The position numbers were made by a program, and so were the translations under genes. From Paraherbaspirillum soli (GTDB lineage Bacteria > Pseudomonadota > Gammaproteobacteria > Burkholderiales > Burkholderiaceae_D): 64,000 bases of DNA. Location of the stretch: positions 1-64,000 of the forward strand of contig NZ_JBHSMT010000005.1 of assembly GCF_042654985.1 (NCBI RefSeq). The letters run 5' to 3'. The number at the start of each line of letters is the position of its first letter. The first letter of the stretch is position 1. Below are positions 52,301 to 59,701 of this stretch, piece after piece. The notes below the pieces were generated by a model that saw only the letters and a program-made list of their open reading frames with translations, had not been told where the DNA came from and did no database searches.

Positions 52301-55266
52301 GCCTGTGGAGCTACGCGATATCGGGCGATTTGCCTATCGTGCTGTTGCAGATCAAGGATCTGGAAAACATCGAACTGGTGCGGCAACTGGTGCAGGCCCA
52401 CGCTTACTGGCGGCTGAAAGGCCTGGCGGTGGACCTGGTGATCTGGAACGAAGACCACGCCAGTTATCGGCAATTGCTGCAAGACCAGATCATGGGCATG
52501 ATCGCAGCCGGCATCGAAGCCCATGTGATCGACCGCCCGGGCGGCATTTTCGTGCGGCCGGGCGACCAGATTTCGAGCGAGGACAGGATCCTGCTGCAAT
52601 CGGTGGCAAGGGTCATCATCAGCGACAGCCGCGGCACCCTGGCCGAACAAGTCAACCGGCGCGGCTTGCTGGAAGTGCGGGTACCGCATCTGGCCGCCAG
52701 CAAAAAACCGGCGCTGGCCGAAGGCGGCGACGACCCGCAACCGCCGTCAGGCAGACTGGGCGCGGCGGCCAACGTCGCCCAGCGACCGGAACTGATGCAG
52801 TCCCTGATACTGTCCAACGGCATCGGCGGCTTCACCCCGGACGGCCGCGAATACGTCATCCACAGCAGCCAGCGGCAACAGACGCCGGCGCCCTGGGTCA
52901 ACGTCATCGCCAACCCGGATTTCGGCACCGTGATCGCCGAAAACGGCAGCGCATACAGCTGGGGCGAAAACGCTCATGAGTTCCGGCTGACGCCATGGCA
53001 TAACGACGCCGTCAGCAACGCCAGCGGCGAGGCTTTCTATCTGCGCGACGAAGAAACCACCGAGTGCTGGTCGCCCACCCCGCTGCTGGTGGCCGACGCC
53101 GACGATGCCGCCAACCCGCCTTATGTCACCCGCCACGGCTTCGGCTACAGCGTTTTTGAGCACACCGAAAACGGCATCGTCTCGACCCTCTGGGTGTACG
53201 TCGCCACCGATGCTTCGGTCAAGTATTCGGTGCTCAAGGTGCGCAACCAATCGGGTCGCGCACGCCAGTTGTCGGCGACCGGCTACGTCGAATGGGTGCT
53301 CGGCGATTTGCGCCATAAATCGGCGATGCATGTGATCACCGAAGTCGATCCCAACAGCGGCGCGCTGTTGGCGCGCAACGCCTACAACACCGAGTTCCAC
53401 AACCGGGTCGCCTTCTTCGATGTCGACGACCCCAATCGCACGGTCAGCGGCGACCGCATCGAATTCATCGGCCGCAACGGTTCGCTGCGCCGCCCGCAAG
53501 CACTGGAACGCCAGCACTTGTCGGGCAAGGTCGGCGCCGGTCTCGATCCGTGCGCCGCGCTGCAAGTGCCGTTTGCGCTGGCCGACGGCGAGGAACGGCA
53601 AATCGTTTTCATGCTGGGTCTGGCCAGAAACGGCAGCGCCGAAGCCGGCAACCTGGTGCGCCGCATGCGCGGATCGGCCGCAGCCCAGACCGCACTCGAT
53701 GCGGTCCATCGCTACTGGCAGCAAACCCTGGGCACGGTGCAGATCAAGACCCCGGATCACTCGCTCAACGTGCTGGCCAACGGCTGGCTGATGTACCAGA
53801 CCATCGCCTGCCGCCTGTGGGCGCGCAGCGGCTATTACCAATCCGGCGGTGCGTTCGGCTTCCGCGACCAGTTGCAGGATGTGATGACGCTGATCCATAC
53901 CCAGCCGCAAATGCTACGCAATCATTTACTGCTATGCGCCGCGCATCAATTCGTCGAAGGCGACGTCCAGCACTGGTGGCATCCGCCATCGGATCGCGGG
54001 GTGCGCACCAAATGCTCGGACGACTACCTGTGGCTGCCGCTGGCCACCTGCCGCTACGTGATCGCCAGCGGCGACACCGGCGTGCTGAACGAGACCGTCC
54101 ACTTCCTCGAAGGCCGCGCCGTCAATCCGGATGAGGACTCGTATTACGACCTGCCGGGCCGCTCCTCGCAAGTCGCGAGTCTGTACCAGCATTGCGTGCG
54201 CGCGATCAATCACGGCCTGCGCTTTGGCGAGCATGGCTTGCCGCTGATCGGATCGTGCGACTGGAACGACGGCATGGACAAGATCGGCGAGCACGGCCGC
54301 GGCGAAAGCGTGTGGCTGGCCTTCTTCCTGTACGACGTCCTGACCCGCTTCGAGGCAATCGCCGCGCTCCACGGCGATGCGGAATTCGCGCAGACCTGCC
54401 GCACCGAAGCCATCAAACTGCAAAGCAATATCGAGAAAAATGCCTGGGACGGCGAATGGTATCGACGCGCCTATTTCGACGACGGCACCCCGCTCGGCTC
54501 CAGCGCCAATGAGGAATGCCAGATCGACTCGATCTCGCAAAGCTGGTCGGTGCTGTCCGGCTCCGGCGATCCGGCACGCGCGCGCAGCGCGATGCTTGCG
54601 GTCGACCGCCGGCTGGTGCGGCGCGACGCGGCGCTGATGCAATTGCTCGATCCACCGTTCGACAAATCCGCCCTCAATCCAGGCTACATCCGCGGCTACG
54701 TGCCCGGCGTCCGCGAAAACGGCGGCCAATACACCCACGCCGCAATCTGGGCCACGATGGCGTTCGCCCAACTCGGCGACAGCCGCCGCGCATGGCAACT
54801 GCTGGCCTTGATCAATCCGGTCAATCACGGCCGCAGCGCCGCCCAGATCGCGACTTACAAAATCGAACCGTACGTGGTCGCAGCCGACGTCTACGGCGTC
54901 GCGCCGCATGTCGGCCGCGGCGGCTGGAGCTGGTACACCGGCTCCGCCGGCTGGATGTATAGGCTGATCGTCGAATCGCTGCTCGGCCTGACGCTGAAAG
55001 GCGACCAGCTGTCTTTCGCACCATGCCTGCCCGCCGCCTGGGACGGTTTTTCGCTGCGCTATCGCTATCGCGGCAGCCACTACCAGATCTATGTGACGCA
55101 ACAGGCCAGCGAACCAGCCAGCATCAGCGTCGACAGCGTGCTCCAGCCCGGGTCGTCGATTACGCTGATCGACGATCAAAGAGAGCACACGGTTGAAGTG
55201 CGATTGTTGGTCGCCGCCGGCGAGACCGAGATCGAAAAATCGCTGGAGCCTACTCAGGACGCGTAG
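46384..55266 (+). CDS. ndvB: Cyclic beta-1,2-glucan synthase (NdvB/ChvB)
   Basis: One open frame of 2,960 codons, the usual size for NdvB/ChvB, an inner-membrane enzyme that initiates, extends and cyclises periplasmic beta-1,2-glucan. Domains in order: N-terminal region; two helices (about 436-493); a GT84 glycosyltransferase with YVITLDTDTQLPRDTGHQF (about 647-665) and RRHRWIRGDWQ (about 797); more helices (about 850-1020); a glycoamylase-like domain (NWLPPDNVQEHP, RTSPTNIGLALLT, about 1045-1600); two supersandwich regions (about 1640 and 2140); and a C-terminal GH94 phosphorylase domain with GSCDWNDGMDKIGEHGRGES (about 2620), which sets ring length in the family. TTG at 46384 is the only start that keeps the full N terminus. 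No exporter (ndvA/chvA) gene is adjacent. Confidence 0.95.
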   Translation: MKAQLHTWLNRVHHIRERLLSPHPASKAIGDERPLRAELFSAMQMEQHGKQLAATHQINPQRSPDQLLTRLADNERVLIQACNLLIAAVKAKRQITPAAEWLLDNFYLIEEQIRTAKRHLPKGYSQELPRLLKGPSAGLPRVYDIALETISHGDARVDPESLSRFVTAYQKITPLKLGELWAIPIMLRLALIENLRRVAARLVTSSENRNLADTWADKMIGMAERDPSNLILVIADMARSDPPMAGSFVAELARRLQGQGPALALPLTWIEQRLSQSGVTIEQLVLTEIQQQAADQVSISNSIGSLRFLGNMNWSEFVETMSIVEQCLRNDPGEVYGHMDFSTRDQYRHSVERIARHSGWPEFDVAQQAVALARQVAADNHEQASAINNAAAPDLRRAHVGYYLIDAGLPQLEQIAGVRLPPYQALRKAIRRVPLQLYLSGIALLTLLFSAGLSYRAYLHAAETWQLIAIGILSLVAGSHLAVAIINWLATLLAAPKRLPRMDFSKGIPAAMRTLVAVPSMLTDPDGIDQLSEALEVRFLANRDPHLHFCLLTDFRDAANETQPEDALLLQLAQQRIEELNLKYSAGSDNIFFLFHRPRRWNPQEKIWMGYERKRGKLADLNAYLRGAAQDAFMLVVGKPDLLASAKYVITLDTDTQLPRDTGHQFVGAMAHPLNRPHYDPTLQRVTAGYTVLQPRVAVSLPGSNASRYTRLYGGDTGIDPYTRAVSDVYQDLFDEGSYVGKGIYDIDAFEQALANRLPDNQILSHDLLEGCYARSGLLSDVQLYEDHPSRYGSDVSRRHRWIRGDWQISGWLLSRVPRPKQQPLQAALPAQKNPLSTLSHWKIFDNLRRSLVPAALTLLLVLGWSLADAPWFWSAAVLAIIALPCLISALLDSLRKSSDVLWWQHLQAVLGTCGRHLAQALLTLAFLPYEACFSLDAILRTAWRMLVSRRGLLEWQPSSDSGRCIAADMLSTYRAMWVAPALALAIAAGLLAISPPAFAVAANVLLLWLCAPALAWWISRPLLPAPATLSDAQHRFLRKLSRKTWAFFETYVGPEDNWLPPDNVQEHPVAVVAHRTSPTNIGLALLTNLAAHDFGYILAEQLLERVVHTLRTLETLERHRGHFYNWYDTQTLKPLHPTYVSTVDSGNLAGHLLTLQPGLTALVDQPIIGTQWLAGCRDTFAVLSELAEQEDDSQTSAERAQFLGALDFASNAPPTTLDGLQQLTAQLLMDAVALEQRAQLVHDAELHWWAQALVQQCRTAQETLTLRAPWLLLPEIASWLQTLPILNAIPTPRDLIGLKAQLKQETKDHDWSDAQQAQLGEIRKQVALAAQRAAEQYKTIERLTLQLRELAQMEYDFLYDKASHLLAIGYNVSERRRDASYYDLLASEARLSSFVAIAQGQVPQENWFSLGRQLTTAGGAPILLSWSGSMFEYLMPLLVMPTFDNTLLDQTCRAAVQRQIDYGAQSGTPWGISESGYHTFDASLNYQYRAFGVPGLGLKRGLADDLVIAPYASVLALMVAPEQACLNLQRLSASGFEGKYGMVEAIDYTPARMPRGQAYAVIRSFMAHHQGMSLLALAYQLLDRPMQRRFAADPLFQATMLLLHERIPKAGAFYSNTEQLSAIRTVAASSQEMPVRVLNSPHTSVPEVQLLSNGRYHVMVTNAGGGSSRWRDLAVSRWREDTTCDHWGTFCYVRDIASGAFWSSAYQPTRKQPKSYEVIFSEGRAEYRRHDNDFDMHTEIVVSPEDDIELRRSRITNRSRSRRTIDISSYSEVVLAPAAADNAHTAFSNLFVQTEIVPDRRAILCTRRPRSINEKSPWMFHLMAAHGARVEVVSYETDRMQFIGRGNSVAAPQAMLRGTLSGSQGPVLDPIVAIRYRITLAPEQTVTIDMVTGIGDNRDACLALVDKYQDRHLADRVFDLSWTHSQVILRQINASDADSQLYGRLANSIIYSNNLLRTDASVLIKNQRGQSGLWSYAISGDLPIVLLQIKDLENIELVRQLVQAHAYWRLKGLAVDLVIWNEDHASYRQLLQDQIMGMIAAGIEAHVIDRPGGIFVRPGDQISSEDRILLQSVARVIISDSRGTLAEQVNRRGLLEVRVPHLAASKKPALAEGGDDPQPPSGRLGAAANVAQRPELMQSLILSNGIGGFTPDGREYVIHSSQRQQTPAPWVNVIANPDFGTVIAENGSAYSWGENAHEFRLTPWHNDAVSNASGEAFYLRDEETTECWSPTPLLVADADDAANPPYVTRHGFGYSVFEHTENGIVSTLWVYVATDASVKYSVLKVRNQSGRARQLSATGYVEWVLGDLRHKSAMHVITEVDPNSGALLARNAYNTEFHNRVAFFDVDDPNRTVSGDRIEFIGRNGSLRRPQALERQHLSGKVGAGLDPCAALQVPFALADGEERQIVFMLGLARNGSAEAGNLVRRMRGSAAAQTALDAVHRYWQQTLGTVQIKTPDHSLNVLANGWLMYQTIACRLWARSGYYQSGGAFGFRDQLQDVMTLIHTQPQMLRNHLLLCAAHQFVEGDVQHWWHPPSDRGVRTKCSDDYLWLPLATCRYVIASGDTGVLNETVHFLEGRAVNPDEDSYYDLPGRSSQVASLYQHCVRAINHGLRFGEHGLPLIGSCDWNDGMDKIGEHGRGESVWLAFFLYDVLTRFEAIAALHGDAEFAQTCRTEAIKLQSNIEKNAWDGEWYRRAYFDDGTPLGSSANEECQIDSISQSWSVLSGSGDPARARSAMLAVDRRLVRRDAALMQLLDPPFDKSALNPGYIRGYVPGVRENGGQYTHAAIWATMAFAQLGDSRRAWQLLALINPVNHGRSAAQIATYKIEPYVVAADVYGVAPHVGRGGWSWYTGSAGWMYRLIVESLLGLTLKGDQLSFAPCLPAAWDGFSLRYRYRGSHYQIYVTQQASEPASISVDSVLQPGSSITLIDDQREHTVEVRLLVAAGETEIEKSLEPTQDA

Positions 55267-55423
55267 GTCGGAAAAGCGTAGCGCCTTCCGACGTTCTGTG
55301 CGAACCGCCGAAAAGGCCAAGGGATTGATCGGGTGATGTGATTCACGCCGTCGGAAGGCGCCAAGGGCTTGACCGGGTGATGTGATTCACGCCGTCGGAA
55401 GGCGCTGCGCTTTTCCGACCTAC
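55263..55423. repeat. REP family C pair around a 44-bp tandem duplication
   Basis: Starts GTAGGTCGGAAAAGCG (55263) and ends with its inverted partner (CGCTTTTCCGACCTAC, 55423). Between them, 44-bp units at 55317-55360 and 55361-55404 are direct repeats differing at two positions (CCAAGGGATTGATCGG versus CCAAGGGCTTGACCGG). It directly follows the ndvB stop and reaches the end of the next, convergent gene. Confidence 0.85.
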
Positions 55424-55427
55424 CGAC

Positions 55428-55790
55428 CTACCGGCGCTCTTTTATGTGCTTGGCATTGCGGCGCTCAATATCCGCAGCGGCCTGTTCCGCCAGATCGCCG
55501 CAAGCGTCGATCGCAAACAGCATCAGCCGCTCGCGGGCGGTGACACTCAACAGCGGCGGGTGTGCCGGGTCGGCATAGTCGCCGCTGGACAAGTCGGTGG
55601 CGTGGACCAGTTCCAGACAGGTTTGGATGCCCAAGCAGTAGCTCTTGGTTTTGGACGAGAATTGCGCTTCCGAATCGTGCCGCAGCGCTGCGACCAGCCA
55701 GGAGAACGGCTTGTGCAGGGCTTCGGGTTCAGGTGTGTCGCGTACAGGTGGGAAGATGAAAGTTTGATCCGGCTTTTTAGCATAGGTCAT
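55428..55790 (-). CDS. Hypothetical protein, partner of the gp16-like gene
   Basis: A 120-residue soluble protein; ATG at 55790 follows AGGAG. It contains FIFPPVRDTPEPEALHKPFS, then YCLGIQTCLELVHATDL, and a helical LSVTARERLMLFAIDACGDL near the C terminus ending in basic residues. The middle helix (GIxTCLELV) and the later one resemble the small Pseudomonas/Burkholderia phage-linked proteins of unknown function. I do not recognise a defined family. It lies 14 bases after the gp16-like gene and is surely co-transcribed. Confidence 0.65.
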   Translation of the reverse strand: MTYAKKPDQTFIFPPVRDTPEPEALHKPFSWLVAALRHDSEAQFSSKTKSYCLGIQTCLELVHATDLSSGDYADPAHPPLLSVTARERLMLFAIDACGDLAEQAAADIERRNAKHIKERR

Positions 55791-55804
55791 ACAAGCTCCT
55801 GGAG

Positions 55805-56014
55805 TTAAGCGTTTTCGTAGTGGGTTGAAACGGTTTGCGACTCTTCTTTCATGCCAAGGGCGACTGCGACCTGATGGCCCTTGCCGAAATTTCCCTTCTG
55901 GACGCCGCGGATAATGCGCGACACCAGGATGTAATTGAATCCATGCTCATGCGCCCATTGGCGCATCGTCGTTCCTTGCTGCCGCAACTTGCGCTTTACT
56001 TGCTCGCCTGTCAT
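55805..56014 (-). CDS. BcepMu gp16-family DNA-binding protein
   Basis: A 69-residue helix-turn-helix protein. It starts MTGEQVKRKLRQQGTTMRQW, followed by AHEHGFNYILVSRIIRG and NFGKGHQVAVALGMKE, the pattern of the phage-associated BcepMu gp16 family, found in Mu-like phages and their remnants. GGAGG lies upstream of ATG at 56014. It faces an XRE regulator across 93 bp, like a phage early-gene/repressor switch. No transposase or phage structural gene is near, so the module is a remnant or has been domesticated. Confidence 0.8.
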   Translation of the reverse strand: MTGEQVKRKLRQQGTTMRQWAHEHGFNYILVSRIIRGVQKGNFGKGHQVAVALGMKEESQTVSTHYENA

Positions 56015-56065
56015 AGTTCGACCTCCTTTTAGCCATCAAACGTTAACCAACTTACAATTAATTAT

Positions 56066-56083
56066 GGTTCACAAATGTGTACC
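56066..56083. promoter_or_regulatory. Candidate repressor operator in the divergent XRE/gp16 promoter
   Basis: GGTTCACAAATGTGTACC is a palindrome with one mismatched pair (GGTTCACA against TGTGTACC). It lies 25 bases before the XRE start and 52 before the gp16-like start, where a repressor would control both. Confidence 0.45.
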
Positions 56084-56107
56084 TGTCAACAGCTTTAAAG
56101 TGCAAAT

Positions 56108-56464
56108 ATGGATACCATTGGCGGCAGGTTAAAACAAGAACGCGAACGCCTGGGTAAAACCCAAGTGGAGATGGGTGCGATAGCCGGTGTAACAAAAGGG
56201 TCCCAGATTAACTACGAGGGCGACAAACGCGTACCTGATGCCTCATATTTGAAGGCAATTGCTGCAGTTGGAGCTAACGTCCAATACATCATTAGCGGGG
56301 ATAAAAAAGCGGACGAAAATCCGAGTGTCGAAGAAATTAGAAAAGCGGCAGAAGCCGCATTTCTGATGGTGACTACCAGCGGCATTTCTGTGACACCTCA
56401 GCAGTTTTCTCAGATGGTGGTTGCGATGCTTCCTTCTATCACCGAGAAATTGAAGTCCAATTGA
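56108..56464 (+). CDS. XRE-family transcriptional regulator (phage repressor-like)
   Basis: A 118-residue protein. The N-terminal helix-turn-helix is at residues about 5-60 (GRLKQERERLGKTQVEMGA, GSQINYEGDKRVPDASYL, GANVQYIISG). The C-terminal 50 residues are short and helical, with no peptidase-type LexA/CI domain, so induction by RecA cleavage is unlikely. It faces a gp16-like gene across a likely operator. It is most like phage-borne XRE repressors and anti-repressible regulators in Mu-like elements. The gene is slightly less GC-rich than its neighbours. Confidence 0.82.
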   Translation: MDTIGGRLKQERERLGKTQVEMGAIAGVTKGSQINYEGDKRVPDASYLKAIAAVGANVQYIISGDKKADENPSVEEIRKAAEAAFLMVTTSGISVTPQQFSQMVVAMLPSITEKLKSN

Positions 56465-56625
56465 AGTTGAATTGATGACGGATAGCCCCGGCGACGTACC
56501 GAGATTGAAGAATCGCGACGTGAAAAGGGGCCAGAATTCGTTCGCGACAAACCTGCGAAAAAACGCTGACCCCGTTCAACCATTGATTCGCTATTACGCC
56601 GTTTCACCCCATAGGCGTCGCGCTC

Positions 56626-56919
56626 TTATGCCGCACTCACATGCAGCTTCAATCCCAGCGCCTTGACTACTTTCAGAATGGTGCCAAATTCCGGATTCCC
56701 TTCGCCAGAAAGCGCTTTGTACAGGCTCTCACGTGCCAGTCCTGTATCACGGGCGACTTGGCTCATGCCGCGGGCGCGGGCAATGACGCCTAGGGCGTGG
56801 GCGATAAAGGCGGGATCATCGCCAGCCTCCTCAAGACATGCATCGAAATAGGCAACGATATCCTCTTCCGTTTGCAGGTGCTCGGCAGAATCCCATTTCC
56901 GCAGTTTTACGGTTTCCAT
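56626..56919 (-). CDS. Antitoxin of a HI1420-type toxin-antitoxin pair
   Basis: A 97-residue antitoxin: WDSAEHLQTEEDIVAYFDAC, then GDDPAFIAHALGVIARARGM, then the helix-turn-helix SQVARDTGLARESLYKALSG ending in KVVKALGLKLHV. This is the 'probable addiction module antidote' family (HI1420). The toxin gene lies upstream on the same strand, nine bases away: the toxin-first order of this family. It probably binds the toxin and represses the shared promoter. Confidence 0.9.
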   Translation of the reverse strand: METVKLRKWDSAEHLQTEEDIVAYFDACLEEAGDDPAFIAHALGVIARARGMSQVARDTGLARESLYKALSGEGNPEFGTILKVVKALGLKLHVSAA

Positions 56920-56928
56920 TTCATTCTC

Positions 56929-57219
56929 CTAAAGTTGTCGTGCCAATTCGAGCGCGGTCGCAATATCTTTGCCCTGCGTTGATTTATCCCCGCCAGCAAG
57001 CAATATGACCAGCTCGTAACCGCGTTGTACAAAATACACGCGGTAGCCGGCGCCAAAGTGAATCCGCATCTCGGAAACGCCGTCCCCAACCGGTTCACAA
57101 TCGCCGAAATTACCCAGCTCAGCACGGTCAATACGCATTTGGATGCGCGCTTTAACGCTGCGATCACGCAATGAAACAAACCAATTATCAAATGCCAAGG
57201 TTGTCTGGATAATTTTCAT
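56929..57219 (-). CDS. RelE/ParE-family toxin, HI1419 type
   Basis: A 96-residue basic protein of the RelE/ParE superfamily, HI1419 subgroup: FDNWFVSLRDRSVKARIQMR, then GDCEPVGDGVSEMRIHFGAG, YRVYFVQRGYELVILLAGGD, and KSTQGKDIATALELARQL. The pattern of a conserved 'G.R.Y' strand and C-terminal KxxQ.xDI.xA is typical. RelE-type members cut mRNA on the ribosome; the exact target is unknown. ATG at 57219 is used; a TTG two codons earlier is open. It is intact. Confidence 0.9.
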   Translation of the reverse strand: MKIIQTTLAFDNWFVSLRDRSVKARIQMRIDRAELGNFGDCEPVGDGVSEMRIHFGAGYRVYFVQRGYELVILLAGGDKSTQGKDIATALELARQL

Positions 57220-57286
57220 AAACAACTGTATCCCATGGATTACAACATGTCAAATCCGTCACGTTGGCCTGGAAAGCCCAATGCCC

Positions 57287-58054
57287 TTAACCCAGAGTTG
57301 CTATCACCGGCGCGTGATCCGACGGCTGCTCCCATTTGCGCGGCACCTTGTCGATGACGCAGGCCGTGCATTTTGCCGCCAATGCCGGCGACAGCAGGAT
57401 ATGGTCGATCCGCAGGCCGCGATTCAAGCGGAATCCCATCTGCCGATAATCCCACCAGCTATACAGCTTCTCGGGCTGCTCGAACATGCGAAACGCATCG
57501 GTCAACTCCAGCCCCTGCAAGCGCACGAACGCGGCGCGCTCGGCCGGCGACACCAGCACACTGCCCTCCCACGCTGCCGGATCATGCACATCGCGATCTT
57601 CCGGCGCGATGTTGTAATCGCCCAGCAACGCCAATTGCGCATGCTGTTTGCACTCGCCCTGCAACCAGTCGTGCAGCGCATCGAGCCACTTCAGCTTGTA
57701 TTGATACTTATCCGAATCGAGCGCCTGGCCATTGGGAATATAGGCGCAAACAATCCGCATGCCCTCAATGGTGGCGGCAATGATGCGCTGCTGCGGGTCT
57801 TCGTAGAGAGGATTGTTCTTGACGACATCACCGATCGGATGGCGCGACAGGATGGCGACCCCGTTATAGGTTTTCTGGCCGCTGAACACCACCTGATAAC
57901 CAGCGGCCTCGATCTCCGCCACCGGGAATTTATCGTCGGTCAGTTTGGTTTCCTGCAAGGTCAGCACATCGACCGGGTTATCGGTCAGCCATTGCAGCAC
58001 TTGCGGCAAACGGACCTTCAAGGAATTTACGTTCCAGGTTGCTATTTTCATCAT
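57287..58054 (-). CDS. xth: Exodeoxyribonuclease III
   Basis: A 255-residue DNA repair enzyme of the exonuclease-endonuclease-phosphatase fold that cuts at abasic sites and removes 3' blocks. Motifs: MKIATWNVNSLKVRLPQVLQ, DVLTLQETKLTDDKFP (catalytic Glu), GDYNIAPEDRDVHDPAAWEG, YSWWDYRQMGFRLNRGLRID, and SDHAPVIATL at the C terminus (catalytic Asp-His). Two adjacent ATG codons occur (58054 and 58051). It converges on nothing and is monocistronic beside the toxin-antitoxin pair. Confidence 0.95.
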   Translation of the reverse strand: MMKIATWNVNSLKVRLPQVLQWLTDNPVDVLTLQETKLTDDKFPVAEIEAAGYQVVFSGQKTYNGVAILSRHPIGDVVKNNPLYEDPQQRIIAATIEGMRIVCAYIPNGQALDSDKYQYKLKWLDALHDWLQGECKQHAQLALLGDYNIAPEDRDVHDPAAWEGSVLVSPAERAAFVRLQGLELTDAFRMFEQPEKLYSWWDYRQMGFRLNRGLRIDHILLSPALAAKCTACVIDKVPRKWEQPSDHAPVIATLG

Positions 58055-58353
58055 TTTTTTCAAATCCTTATTTGATGCGGGTTTCAGCGGGTATATTGCA
58101 AATTCTCTGCACCTAACTACCCACTTGATCGGTGGTATGCCTACCCGGTTTCAGAGGCGATGATGTTACCGCACTCGCTACTTCGCCGGGGCATGCTGAA
58201 TCAATCCGGCGATCCTCATGCTGGATCTCACCTCGTTCAAGAGCCTGGAATGTGGCCGCGAGTATTGACACGGGTGCCGGCGAAATACAACCGTGTCATG
58301 CCGCCGAAATCAACAAATTACCCTGCTGCTTCAGGCAAGTTGCTCAAGCCTTG

Positions 58354-59010
58354 TTAGTCGCGATCCGGAGCGCCAAGCGGAAAAAAATGGCGATAAGGAC
58401 GCGCTTCATCGATCACTCGTGCGACCGACGGCCGTGCATTCAGCCGATCACGATAGGCGCGCACCTTGGGGAAAGCATCGCCAATGCGGTGAACCCAGTC
58501 CGCGTAGAACAAGGCCGGAGCCGCAGAACAGTCGGCAAGGCTGAAACTATCTCCGGCTACCCATTCACGCTCCTCCATCCGGCGCTCCAGCCAGGCATAC
58601 GCCGTGTCGAGGCTCGCGCGGGCGCGAACCACCGCATCGGCGTCGCGCTTCTCTCCGCGCAGAGCGTCGGCGACGATTGCCTGCACCGGAGTGTGAACAT
58701 AGTTGTCGAAAAAGCGATCGGCGAACCGCACATCGAGCGCATCCGTCGCATCAACCGGGACCAGCCGTGCTGAACCGGGATGATGCAAGTCCAGATACTC
58801 GATGATGATCGAGGACTCGATTATCGACTTCTCGCCATCAACCAGGACAGGAAACTTCTTGAACGGCCATAGCCGTTCCAGCTCAGCCGTCGAGGCAGCA
58901 TCGCCAAGGTCGATCACGTGGAAGGTGAACGGTGTGTCGTTCTCGTAAAGCGCAATCGTCGGCTTCCAGCAATATGAGGCGAACGGGTGACCATAGAGGG
59001 TTAGGGACAT
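58354..59010 (-). CDS. Glutathione S-transferase family protein
   Basis: A 218-residue protein with the GST fold. The N-terminal thioredoxin-like domain has LTLYGHPFASYCWKPTIALY (a Ser/Cys active-site region near residue 11), WPFKKFPVLVDGEKSIIESS (glutathione-binding PVL...ES), and the helical C-terminal domain ends in RPSVARVIDEARPYRHFFP. Such bacterial GSTs conjugate or isomerise electrophiles; the substrate is unknown. AGGAG precedes ATG at 59010. The 58055-58353 interval between its end and the xth start shows no further gene. Confidence 0.88.
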   Translation of the reverse strand: MSLTLYGHPFASYCWKPTIALYENDTPFTFHVIDLGDAASTAELERLWPFKKFPVLVDGEKSIIESSIIIEYLDLHHPGSARLVPVDATDALDVRFADRFFDNYVHTPVQAIVADALRGEKRDADAVVRARASLDTAYAWLERRMEEREWVAGDSFSLADCSAAPALFYADWVHRIGDAFPKVRAYRDRLNARPSVARVIDEARPYRHFFPLGAPDRD

Positions 59011-59302
59011 TCCAGTGCGCTCCTAATTGGGGGTAAGAGAAAAATAAAATGGATGTAACTTGCCACTCGCGAAATGGTATAAGCCACGCAAACAATATGA
59101 TGCCAAGTTGCGATCGATGATCTTACTGAATTTTAGGCAATACTGCTTCTAGTCAACCTTCAACAATTTCACATTAATTTGGATTGGCTGGATTTGTCCT
59201 GAAATTGTCCTTCAAATGACGCTTCGATCCCTTAATATAGTGGCCGATTCTTATGAAGTCGTTGCTGTGCATACCGTCCCCATCAGCTGTCACGAGGAAA
59301 TC

Positions 59303-59611
59303 ATGCTGGAACTCAGGCCTACCTGTGAGCACTGCAATATTGCGCTGCCGCCCAACGCAACTGAAGCTCGAATCTGCAGCTACGAGTGCACGTTTTGCTC
59401 GACGTGTGTCGAGACTATTTTGGAAAATGTCTGCCCCAATTGCGGCGGAGGTTTCGTTCCTCGACCAATCAGGCCTGCCAAAAATTTAAAAGGCGACAAT
59501 TTCCTTGGCCAAGATCCCGCTAGCATCAAGGTCAAACACAGGCCGGTCGACGTTGAAGCGCATGCTTTATTTGCAGCCGGGATCAAACATATTCCGCCCG
59601 AAAAACGGTAA
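59303..59611 (+). CDS. DUF1272 family zinc-ribbon-like protein
   Basis: A 102-residue protein. The N-terminal half carries the DUF1272 cysteine array: LRPTCEHCNIALPPNATEAR, ICSYECTFCSTCVETIL, ENVCPNCGGGFVPRPIRP, which should bind zinc. The tail is less conserved, with QDPASIKVKHRPVD. No function is known for this family. ATG at 59303 with GAGGAAATC is preferred; the frame opens 29 codons earlier without conserved sequence. The gap upstream (59011-59302) holds no recognised gene. Confidence 0.88.
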   Translation: MLELRPTCEHCNIALPPNATEARICSYECTFCSTCVETILENVCPNCGGGFVPRPIRPAKNLKGDNFLGQDPASIKVKHRPVDVEAHALFAAGIKHIPPEKR

Positions 59612-59701
59612 CCCGTGCGTTAAAATGCTAGCCGGCAATCAACTGGACTGCCTCCGTGCTGCACACTTCGGCAGCCAGTTTCTTTGAACGTTAGGCCACT
59701 T

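Noticed and set aside
55317..55404. CRISPR-like repeat
   Set aside because: Only two adjacent 44-bp units with no spacers and no cas genes; it is a tandem duplication inside a REP block.
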